Position numbers and translations under genes: made by a program
Source of the DNA: Eubacterium sp.
GTDB taxonomy: Bacteria; Bacillota; Clostridia; Lachnospirales; CAG-274
Reading direction: 5' to 3'
NCBI GenBank assembly: GCA_020859645.1
Contig: JAJBVU010000213.1
Span: 14,656-34,681 of the forward strand
DNA length: 20,026 bases
The notes under the pieces: model-generated
Told to the model about the DNA's origin: nothing
What the model saw: the letters and a program-made list of their open reading frames with translations, nothing else
Database searches by the model: none
Shown here: positions 14,248 through 20,026 of the stretch, one piece after another
Position numbering within the stretch: the first letter of the stretch is position 1
Layout: each line of letters begins with the position of its first letter

Positions 14248-15717
14248 ATGGCTTTACTTTATAAAAGTACAAGAGGAGACAAAAATTTAATTACCGCATC
14301 AAATGCAATTTTAAAGGGAATTGCCGATGACGGAGGGCTTTATATTCCTACGGAAATTCCCAAAATGGATTTTAAGCTTGAGGACGCTTTGAATATGAAC
14401 TATAAGGAGCTTGCTTACGAGGTTTTAAAGCTTGTTCTCAATGATTTTACAAAAGATGAGCTTATGGCTTGCATAAACGGCGCTTATGACGAAAAGTTCG
14501 ACACAGAGCTTATTGCACCCCTTAAGGAAACCTCCGACTGCGGAGTTTTGGAACTTTTCCACGGCAAGACTATCGCTTTCAAGGATATGGCTCTTTCAAT
14601 CCTTCCCTATCTTCTTAAGACAGCGGCAAAGAAAAACGGCGAGGATCGTCAGATTGTCATTTTGACAGCCACAAGCGGCGATACAGGCAAGGCAGCCTTA
14701 GAGGGCTTTGCAGACGTTGAAGGAACGGGCATAATCGTTTTCTTCCCTCAGGACGGCGTTTCAGACGTTCAGAGAAAGCAGATGGTTACACAGGAGGGCA
14801 AAAACACCTGTGTTGTAGGCATTAAGGGCAACTTTGACGACTGCCAGACAGCGGTTAAAAAAGCCTTTACGGATAAGGAGCTTAAGGCTGAGCTTGCGGA
14901 AAAAGGCTATGTTTTCTCTTCCGCAAATTCAATTAACATAGGCAGACTTGCACCTCAGATTGTTTATTATTTCTATGCATACTGCCAAATGATTAAGGCA
15001 GGACGCCTGAAGTTAGGCGAAAAGCTTAATTTTGTTGTTCCCACAGGCAATTTCGGAAACATTTTGGCAGGCTACTATGCAAGAGAAATGGGACTCCCCG
15101 TAAACAAGCTTGTGTGTGCTTCTAATGAAAACAAGGTTCTTTTCGACTTTTTCACAACAGGAGAATATGACGCAAAGAGAGAGTTTATACTTACTTCATC
15201 TCCCTCAATGGATATTCTCATTTCTTCAAACCTTGAGAGACTTCTCTATCATATCTGCGGCGACACTGATTTGGTAAGAGAGAAGATGAACGCCTTAAGC
15301 AGTGAGGGCAAATATGATTTCGATTTGGGCAGCTGCGGCTTTGTGGGAGAATATTCCTCAGAAGCAGAGGTTTTCGAAACAATAAAGTCTGTTTTCGAAA
15401 AAGAGGGCTATGTCCTCGATACTCATACCGCAGTGGCTTATTCTGCGTTTAAGAAGTACACAGCGGAAACAGGGGATAACACCCCGGCAGTGGTTGTTTC
15501 CACCGCAAGCCCCTTTAAGTTTGCTAAGGACGTGCTTTCCGCAATCGATAAGAAATACGAGGGGCTTGATCCCTTCAAGGCTGTTGAGGTTCTTTCGGAA
15601 GTCAGCGGAACAGAGGTTCCCAAGCCTATTAAGGGCATAGACAAACGCCCTGTTCTCCATGATATTTGCATTGACCGACAGGATATTCAAAGCTTTGTCA
15701 GAAATAAACTTGTATAA
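14248..15717 (+). CDS. thrC: Threonine synthase (PLP-dependent)
   Basis: ThrC converts O-phosphohomoserine to threonine. It is 489 aa, the longer ThrC type shared by yeast and many bacteria. The PLP lysine is Lys112 in HGKTIAFKDMALS. The phosphate/PLP loop ATSGDTGKAA covers about 141-150, and PTGNFGNILAGYYA is the second cofactor-loop motif. The N-terminal YKSTRG and ADDGGLYIP are typical. The start is ATG with only a weak GAGG 10 bases upstream, 2 bases after the DUF2334 stop. No other threonine-pathway gene (hom, thrB) is nearby. Its place as last gene of a fatty-acid operon is unusual. A bidirectional terminator follows at once. Confidence 0.95.
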   Translation: MALLYKSTRGDKNLITASNAILKGIADDGGLYIPTEIPKMDFKLEDALNMNYKELAYEVLKLVLNDFTKDELMACINGAYDEKFDTELIAPLKETSDCGVLELFHGKTIAFKDMALSILPYLLKTAAKKNGEDRQIVILTATSGDTGKAALEGFADVEGTGIIVFFPQDGVSDVQRKQMVTQEGKNTCVVGIKGNFDDCQTAVKKAFTDKELKAELAEKGYVFSSANSINIGRLAPQIVYYFYAYCQMIKAGRLKLGEKLNFVVPTGNFGNILAGYYAREMGLPVNKLVCASNENKVLFDFFTTGEYDAKREFILTSSPSMDILISSNLERLLYHICGDTDLVREKMNALSSEGKYDFDLGSCGFVGEYSSEAEVFETIKSVFEKEGYVLDTHTAVAYSAFKKYTAETGDNTPAVVVSTASPFKFAKDVLSAIDKKYEGLDPFKAVEVLSEVSGTEVPKPIKGIDKRPVLHDICIDRQDIQSFVRNKLV

Positions 15718-15761
15718 TAAAAAAACAGGCTAAGTCCAAGAGTGGGTTTAGCCTGTTTTTC
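15712..15761. terminator. Bidirectional intrinsic terminator between thrC and cls
   Basis: AAACAGGCTAA pairs with TTTAGCCTGTTT around a 13-base loop. Five T follow on the + strand and seven T on the - strand, so it can end both the thrC operon and, as the more distal site, the convergent cls transcript. Confidence 0.88.
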
Positions 15762-15769
15762 TATGTAAA

Positions 15770-15909
15770 GGCTCCCCTTGAGGGGAGCTGTCAGCGAAGC
15801 TGACTGAGAGGTGCTATATTTTACTAATAAAATGCTAATACATGCAAAATATAGTAATTTTTGCACCTCTCCGTCACACTTCGTGTGCCACCTCCCCTCA
15901 AGGGGAGGC
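15770..15909 (+). repeat. Compound inverted hairpin repeat, copy 2
   Basis: Two similar half-units face each other. The left half (15770-15813) has GGCTCCCCTTGAGGGGAG, a GTCAGC/GCTGAC hairpin and GAGAGGTG. The right half (15864-15909) has CACCTCTC, a CACAC/GTGTG hairpin with TTCG loop, and CCTCCCCTCAAGGGGAGG. GAGAGGTGC (15806-15814) and GCACCTCTC (15863-15871) pair exactly. The AT-rich core contains a further inverted pair, CTATATTTT and AAAATATAG. It contains no ORF. Copy 1 after gatB corresponds to a single half-unit. The type resembles dispersed clostridial hairpin repeats, but family assignment is inference. Confidence 0.85.
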
Positions 15910-15915
15910 TTTTTT
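15891..15915 (+). terminator. Terminator-like end of repeat copy 2
   Basis: CCTCCCCT (15891-15898) pairs with AGGGGAGG (15901-15908) around a 2-base centre, followed by C and six T. On the + strand it would make a back-up terminator for thrC. On the - strand the hairpin lacks a T run. Confidence 0.6.
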
Positions 15916-15928
15916 ATAAGAAACTATT

Positions 15929-17464
15929 TTACATCAGCGGTGCAAATACATTCAGCACACCTCTGACAATTTTTACGGGAAGAAATTTTTTCGGGTCGGT
16001 AATTTCTTCACTGACCGACATTACATTAAATATGTCACGTTTTATATCCTCTATTTGAGGAACTCTGTACATAAGAAGTCCGTTTTCACAGTGGAGATAA
16101 AGAGAGCGGTAGTCTAAATTTATACTTCCCACAACGCCGATCTCATCATCGGCTATAATGCTTTTGGCGTGAATAAAGCCGGGGGTATATTCGTATATGC
16201 GGACGCCGCTTTTTATAAGCTGCTCATAATTCGACCGGGTAACCTGAAAAACAGTTTTTTTGTCGGGAATGTGGGGCGTCATAATTCGAATATCCACACC
16301 TCTTTTTGCCGCCGAAACAAGAGAAAAGGCTGTTCTGTTATCCAAAATAAGATAAGGCGTTGTTATATAAACATAATTCTGCGCCTTGTTTATAATGTCA
16401 TTGTAAACGTTTTCAGCCACAACCTCGCCGTCAAAGGGGCTGTCCGCAAAGGGAATAATGTAGCCCAAATCGGTTTTGGGTCTTTTGTGGTTAACCTTAT
16501 ATTTTTTATAGTCAATATCATTATTTTTTCTTGAGCAAAACTCCCACATAGAGAGAAAGGCTGCCGAAAAGTTCCAGACTGCGGCTCCGGTGAATTTTAC
16601 TCCGTAGTCCTTCCAGTGACCGAAGCGGTTAACTGCATTTATATATTCATCTGCAAGGTTTACTCCGCCGGTATAAGCGGTTTTTCCGTCAATAACGGTG
16701 ATTTTTCGGTGGTCTCTGTTGTTGTAAATTACGTTTATAATGTGACGGACAGGGTTAAAAACCCTTGCGTCTATGCCGAAATTTTTAAGATAAGCGGGAT
16801 ATTTAACAGGCAGACGGTTTATACAGCCGAAATCATCATAAATTATTTTGATCTCAACCCCTTCCTTTGCCTTTTCCTTTAAAATATCAAGAATTTCTCC
16901 CCACATCTTGCCCTTTTCGATTATGAAATATTCCATAAAAATAAATTTGCGGGCTTTCTTAAGCTCCTTTTTCAAGTCCTCAAAATATTCTTCACCTGTG
17001 GGGAAAAACACAGTTTCCTCGTTTTTATAAACGGGAAAGCCGCCGTAGCGGTTTATATAGCTGCAAAGAGGCTTAAAACGGGGGTGCTTTTCGTTTATTT
17101 CCGCAAAGGTTGCGCTTGAAAGCTCGTCCTTTTTGATTATTTGGCTTGTTCTGTTGGCGATAAAGTTAAATTTCCGCTTAAAAAATTTTGTGGTTTGACC
17201 GCCGGCAAGAAAAAGATAAAAGAAACTGCCTAAATAGGGCATAAACATAATTAAAATCAGCCAGGCGATTTTATAGGCAGGCTCCGTTGTGTCGTTTACT
17301 ATATAAATTATGGCAACAAGTCTTATAAAAATTTCAAAGGCGTAAAAGTAAACGAAATAGTCTCTGAAAAGAGCAAACATGCCCACATAAAGCACTGTTT
17401 GAAATAAAAATGCCACCATAACAAAAAATATTCTGCTTGTTATAAATTTAAATATTTTTCTCAT
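15929..17464 (-). CDS. cls: Cardiolipin synthase (phospholipase D family)
   Basis: This membrane enzyme condenses two phosphatidylglycerol molecules to cardiolipin. It is 511 aa, typical length. Hydrophobic segments at about 10-33, 43-57 and 66-87 (including the conserved AWLILIMFMPYLGSFFYL) form the N-terminal membrane part. Two HKD motifs follow: His252-x-Lys254-x4-Asp259 (HRKITVID) and His432-x-Lys434-x4-Asp439 (HAKSIIAD), each followed by the family's GGVNLADEY or GSINLDYRS. The start ATG has GAAGG 7 bases upstream and lies 13 bases after the DUF4127 stop, so the two genes form an operon. The stop faces repeat copy 2 and the shared terminator. Confidence 0.95.
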   Translation of the reverse strand: MRKIFKFITSRIFFVMVAFLFQTVLYVGMFALFRDYFVYFYAFEIFIRLVAIIYIVNDTTEPAYKIAWLILIMFMPYLGSFFYLFLAGGQTTKFFKRKFNFIANRTSQIIKKDELSSATFAEINEKHPRFKPLCSYINRYGGFPVYKNEETVFFPTGEEYFEDLKKELKKARKFIFMEYFIIEKGKMWGEILDILKEKAKEGVEIKIIYDDFGCINRLPVKYPAYLKNFGIDARVFNPVRHIINVIYNNRDHRKITVIDGKTAYTGGVNLADEYINAVNRFGHWKDYGVKFTGAAVWNFSAAFLSMWEFCSRKNNDIDYKKYKVNHKRPKTDLGYIIPFADSPFDGEVVAENVYNDIINKAQNYVYITTPYLILDNRTAFSLVSAAKRGVDIRIMTPHIPDKKTVFQVTRSNYEQLIKSGVRIYEYTPGFIHAKSIIADDEIGVVGSINLDYRSLYLHCENGLLMYRVPQIEDIKRDIFNVMSVSEEITDPKKFLPVKIVRGVLNVFAPLM

Positions 17465-17477
17465 ACTGCCGCCTTCT

Positions 17478-19265
17478 TTATTCCGCTTCTAAAGCCACAT
17501 CAAAACAACATTCAAAGGTTCTGAGCCAGGGGAAATAACAGTCGGTAACATCAGCTGTTTTTACTGTCAGTTCTCCATCTGAGGTTTCATAGGTTTTATT
17601 ATCAAAGCAGTCTGTAATTGTATATTCTTCAAAAAGAGATGCAAGTTTATCTTTATTGTTTTCGTCCCAGTAGGGATAATATCCGTAAAGATTTCTTTTT
17701 ATGTCGCAGTTGTAAACTCCGTCCTCTGAGCCGTGGGTTATAAGCATTTGAAGGTTGGCTTTTACAAAGTCCTTTGAGTTGTTAAGCTCCTTGTTTATTG
17801 AATAAACCGCTGCGTGGGCGACCCCCAAGCCTATAGCGTTGGCAGTTGTGTTCCAAGCGGAATAGGCACAGAGACTGTGGAAGCCGAAGGAATAGTTTTC
17901 TCTTGAGCGATCGCAAAGAAGCTTAAAGAGGTAGTTGTTTCCCGTTGTAGTTTCCGCTGTAGTGTAAAGCTCCATCAGAGCTACGGAATTGCCCTGATTA
18001 TAGGCGTTTTCCATTTTATTTATAAACAGATCATAGCTCCCTGCGTCAGCGTAGTCAAATATGAATAAGTCCGTTTCTTCAGTAGTTCGGCGGGTTCCTG
18101 CGCTGACGAAATTAATTGCCGAGGATAAAAGCTCATCAGAGGTTTTAACATCGAATTTGGCAACAGAAGAGGAAGTCGCATCATTTTTTAAAAACAAATT
18201 GGGAATAAGCCCTGTTCTTTTAGACAAATCCCTTGCATAAATAAGCTGGGGAGCCTCATCTGTTCCGAAAATGAAATTAAGGTGATTTCCCTTGCCCTTA
18301 AGGGCGTTTTCAAGCTCCGTTACACCGTAGGTGTCCTTAGCTTCACCGTATAAATATGTCTCCATATAATTAAGGGCATAGCTGTATTTTAATTCATCAC
18401 TTAAAAGGCTTTCGTCATTTAAATAAATTATAAAGTCCGGCAGCTGAAAATCGTCCTCGGTGATTATAAGCTCGAAGTCAAGCCCCTGTTTATAAAGCTT
18501 CATAAGCTTTGCCCCAACCTGAGACACAGCTGAGTAGGGGGCTCTGTAGGAGCTTAAATATTGCTTATAGGGGTCTTTTGTCTCAAAATTCTTATTGAAA
18601 TATTTCAAAAAGGCCTCTTCCCAGTCTGAAATTTCACCCATAGCCTTGTGATTTTTAACATATGACCACTCTAAAAGAAGCTGCGAAGCGGTAACTCTTG
18701 AATAGCTTGAAGCGATTTCATAGGCTCTGCCGCTGTCGGGGTTTGCCTTTAAGTAAAATGAGCCAAGTCCGGAATAGGTTTTTTCGTCTGTCCAAATTTC
18801 ACCGAAGTGAGTGTCGGGCAGAGTTCTGGGCATTGAAATATTAATGTAATAGTTGGGTTCGGGAAAGTCTGTCATAAGCTTTTCCAAAGACTCAACAGCT
18901 TCGTTCAGATCCTTATAGTTTTCACCGCTGCGGCTGCCCACCAAGCCGCCCGTTAAATAGCTTGTCATATTTATAATAAAAGTGGAGTCAGATGAGCTGT
19001 TTTCCTCTGCCATTTTATAAATCTGCTCTCTGACAGCGGCGCTGTTTCCGTTATGGTCAAGGTCTGTCTTTCCCGAAAAAAAGTCTAAGCTGTCATCGCT
19101 TACACAGACGAAGCTGTCGCCGCTGACGGCTGAGAGTCTTTCGAGATAATCCGTTGAGACAGGGCGTGAATCAATGGGAGCGGTAAAAACCGAAGCCCCG
19201 AAAGTCTCCGTCATCATTAAAAATGTCAAAGCTGTTGTTATTAACAATGCAAATTTTTTCTTCAT
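17478..19265 (-). CDS. Secreted DUF4127 protein, function unknown
   Basis: The protein has 595 aa from the chosen ATG. It opens with a signal peptide (MKKKFALLIT, hydrophobic core, likely cleavage after about TFGA, residue 24), then the DUF4127 hallmark APIDSRPVS (29-37). Further family-like pieces are NISMPRTLPDTH, the acidic IITEDD near the middle, an FGTDEAP segment and a late HGSEDG. No enzyme activity is established for the family to my knowledge. The ATG at 19265 has GAGG 8 bases upstream. An in-frame ATG at 19289 would put charged and aromatic residues before the signal peptide and has no ribosome site. It is upstream of and probably cotranscribed with cls. No own promoter is evident, and tRNA-Pro lies just upstream on the same strand. 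Confidence 0.85.
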   Translation of the reverse strand: MKKKFALLITTALTFLMMTETFGASVFTAPIDSRPVSTDYLERLSAVSGDSFVCVSDDSLDFFSGKTDLDHNGNSAAVREQIYKMAEENSSSDSTFIINMTSYLTGGLVGSRSGENYKDLNEAVESLEKLMTDFPEPNYYINISMPRTLPDTHFGEIWTDEKTYSGLGSFYLKANPDSGRAYEIASSYSRVTASQLLLEWSYVKNHKAMGEISDWEEAFLKYFNKNFETKDPYKQYLSSYRAPYSAVSQVGAKLMKLYKQGLDFELIITEDDFQLPDFIIYLNDESLLSDELKYSYALNYMETYLYGEAKDTYGVTELENALKGKGNHLNFIFGTDEAPQLIYARDLSKRTGLIPNLFLKNDATSSSVAKFDVKTSDELLSSAINFVSAGTRRTTEETDLFIFDYADAGSYDLFINKMENAYNQGNSVALMELYTTAETTTGNNYLFKLLCDRSRENYSFGFHSLCAYSAWNTTANAIGLGVAHAAVYSINKELNNSKDFVKANLQMLITHGSEDGVYNCDIKRNLYGYYPYWDENNKDKLASLFEEYTITDCFDNKTYETSDGELTVKTADVTDCYFPWLRTFECCFDVALEAE

Positions 19266-19325
19266 ATTAAAAACCTCATAATAAAACAAAATGGGCTCGT
19301 TAAAATAACAATCCCACAGTTACAG

Positions 19326-19399
19326 TCGAAGCGACAGGATTTGAACCTGCGGCCTCTGCGTCCCGAACGCAGCGCTCTACCAAGCTGAGCCACGCTTCG
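19326..19399 (-). tRNA. tRNA-Pro (anticodon CGG)
   Basis: On the minus strand the acceptor CGAAGCG pairs with CGCTTCG. The D arm is GCTC/GAGC, the anticodon stem CTGCG/CGCAG holds loop TTCGGGA with anticodon CGG (codon CCG), and the T arm is GCAGG-TTCAAAT-CCTGT (G-T pair). The discriminator is A. The genome does not encode CCA here (CTG follows), so the CCA-adding enzyme must finish it. Length is 74 bases with the discriminator. Confidence 0.96.
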
Positions 19400-19429
19400 T
19401 TAATTTCAAAACTACCTATTGCGTTTATT

Positions 19430-19458
19430 ATTATGCCACAATTAATTAAAATTGTCAA
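19430..19458 (-). promoter_or_regulatory. Promoter of tRNA-Pro
   Basis: Read on the minus strand: TTGACA (19458-19453), a 17-base spacer and CATAAT (19435-19430). The expected start point is about 25 bases before the mature tRNA 5' end. It lies divergent to the HIT gene promoter and may also serve DUF4127 and cls. Confidence 0.8.
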
Positions 19459-19526
19459 GTCTCATAAAAAATTCTCAGCGGGTTTATTTGTTTATTTGTT
19501 ATCTAAAATTTTATACTTTTGTATTA

Positions 19527-19555
19527 TTGCTTTTTATTTATATATGGTGTATAAT
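19527..19555 (+). promoter_or_regulatory. Promoter of the HIT-family gene
   Basis: TTGCTT (19527-19532), a 17-base spacer and TATAAT (19550-19555) in an AT-rich stretch, 35 bases before the start codon. AGGAGG (19577-19582) is 8 bases before the ATG. Confidence 0.8.
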
Positions 19556-19590
19556 TAAGAAAACATTTAATTATACAGGAGGTATTTTTT

Positions 19591-20004
19591 ATGAGCTGTT
19601 TATATTGTGATGACAAGGCAAAATTAGATTCTCTGATGATTCCCATTTGCGATCTTAAGGTTTCAAAGCTTTATCTTTTCAGAGAACAGACCTATTACGG
19701 AAGATGTGTTGTAGCATACAAAGACCACGGCAGAGAGCTTTTTGACCTGTCGGACGAAGAGGCAGCCGAGCTTTTTGCAGACGTAAAGAGAGTAGGCGCA
19801 GCTATTAACAAGGCAGTAAACCCTGCTAAGGTTAATTACGGAATGTTCTCCGATACGCTTCCCCACCTTCACGTACATATTGCTCCCAAGCAGGAGGGCG
19901 GTCATACCTTCGGAGGAACCTTCGAAATGAACGTAAATCCTCCCAAATATTTGACAGATGAGGAATACGCCGAGATTATAGGCAAGATTAAAGAAAACCT
20001 TTAA
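19591..20004 (+). CDS. HIT-family nucleotide-binding hydrolase
   Basis: The protein has 137 aa and belongs to the histidine-triad superfamily, whose members hydrolyse or transfer nucleotidyl groups (AMP-lysine, Ap4A and similar). The triad PHLHVHIAPK places His92, His94 and His96, with His94 or His96 acting as the nucleophile region. Cys3 and Cys6 (CLYC), with His46 as a possible third ligand, suggest the zinc site seen in several HIT proteins. Length and the early FREQTYYGRCVV strand fit the family. Substrate cannot be told. It has its own promoter and a strong AGGAGG, and no neighbour suggests a pathway. Confidence 0.9.
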   Translation: MSCLYCDDKAKLDSLMIPICDLKVSKLYLFREQTYYGRCVVAYKDHGRELFDLSDEEAAELFADVKRVGAAINKAVNPAKVNYGMFSDTLPHLHVHIAPKQEGGHTFGGTFEMNVNPPKYLTDEEYAEIIGKIKENL

Positions 20005-20011
20005 AATTTGC

Positions 20012-20017
20012 TTGACA
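20012..20017 (+). promoter_or_regulatory. Possible -35 element at the right edge
   Basis: A perfect TTGACA hexamer lies 8 bases after the HIT gene stop. The matching -10 would be outside the window, so this is only a candidate promoter for the next gene. Confidence 0.35.
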
Positions 20018-20026
20018 GAGGAAAAG

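Noticed and set aside
15814..15854. Protein-binding operator in the AT-rich core of repeat copy 2
   Set aside because: The inverted pair CTATATTTT/AAAATATAG lies between convergent genes with no promoter for it to control; it is better read as part of the repeat.
16169..16534. 121-codon plus-strand frame opposite cls
   Set aside because: Antisense to the segment around the second HKD motif of cls; low-complexity translation and no promoter.
19266..19289. Earlier ATG for the DUF4127 gene
   Set aside because: It would put eight non-signal residues before a well-formed signal peptide and lacks a ribosome site; the ATG at 19265 has GAGG 8 bases upstream.

Overview
The window is a stretch of a low-to-moderate GC Firmicutes chromosome. 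A gut-type clostridium (Oscillospiraceae or a neighbouring family) is my best guess, but that is inference. The pointers are a T-box leader in front of an aspS-gatCAB operon, a FabT/FabK-type fatty-acid operon, GGAGG ribosome sites throughout, occasional GTG/TTG starts, and a tRNA gene without an encoded CCA. No phage, transposase, CRISPR or defence genes were seen. The gene content is mostly housekeeping, and the unusual points lie in regulation, start codons and small repeats.

Region 1 (1-4986, + strand) is an indirect Asn-tRNA operon. A T-box riboswitch with an AAC specifier, cut by the left window edge, leads into a type-2 (archaeal-like, probably non-discriminating) AspRS, then gatC, gatA and gatB. 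AspRS charges tRNA-Asn with Asp and GatCAB amidates it. The operon ends at an intrinsic terminator, with a small hairpin repeat between gatB and the terminator.

Region 2 (5025-15761, + strand) is a type II fatty-acid synthesis operon: fabT-fabH-acpP-fabK-fabD-fabG-fabF-fabZ-accD-accA, followed without a gap by a membrane-anchored DUF2334 protein and thrC. A consensus promoter carries two FabT-like boxes (TTTGA-N3-TCAAA). A leader hairpin followed by a T run lies before fabT. fabK has no ATG/GTG/TTG start; the frame can only begin at an ATC placed correctly behind a Shine-Dalgarno site. accB and accC, normally interleaved in this operon type, are absent. A bidirectional terminator closes the operon.

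Region 3 (15770-15909) is a compound inverted hairpin repeat related to the one after gatB.

Region 4 (15929-19458, - strand) holds tRNA-Pro(CGG) behind a strong promoter, then a secreted DUF4127 protein of unknown function and a cardiolipin synthase. No promoter or terminator is obvious between the tRNA and DUF4127, so they may share a transcript.

Region 5 (19527-20026, + strand) is a divergently transcribed HIT-family protein gene with its own near-consensus promoter. At the right edge a TTGACA hexamer may start the next promoter.

Functionally, the core links translation quality (Asn-tRNA), fatty-acid supply and envelope lipid use (cardiolipin synthase). No clearly new multi-gene system is visible. 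The best leads are the fabK ATC start, the accBC-less operon, the DUF2334-thrC tail and the hairpin-swapping repeat family.
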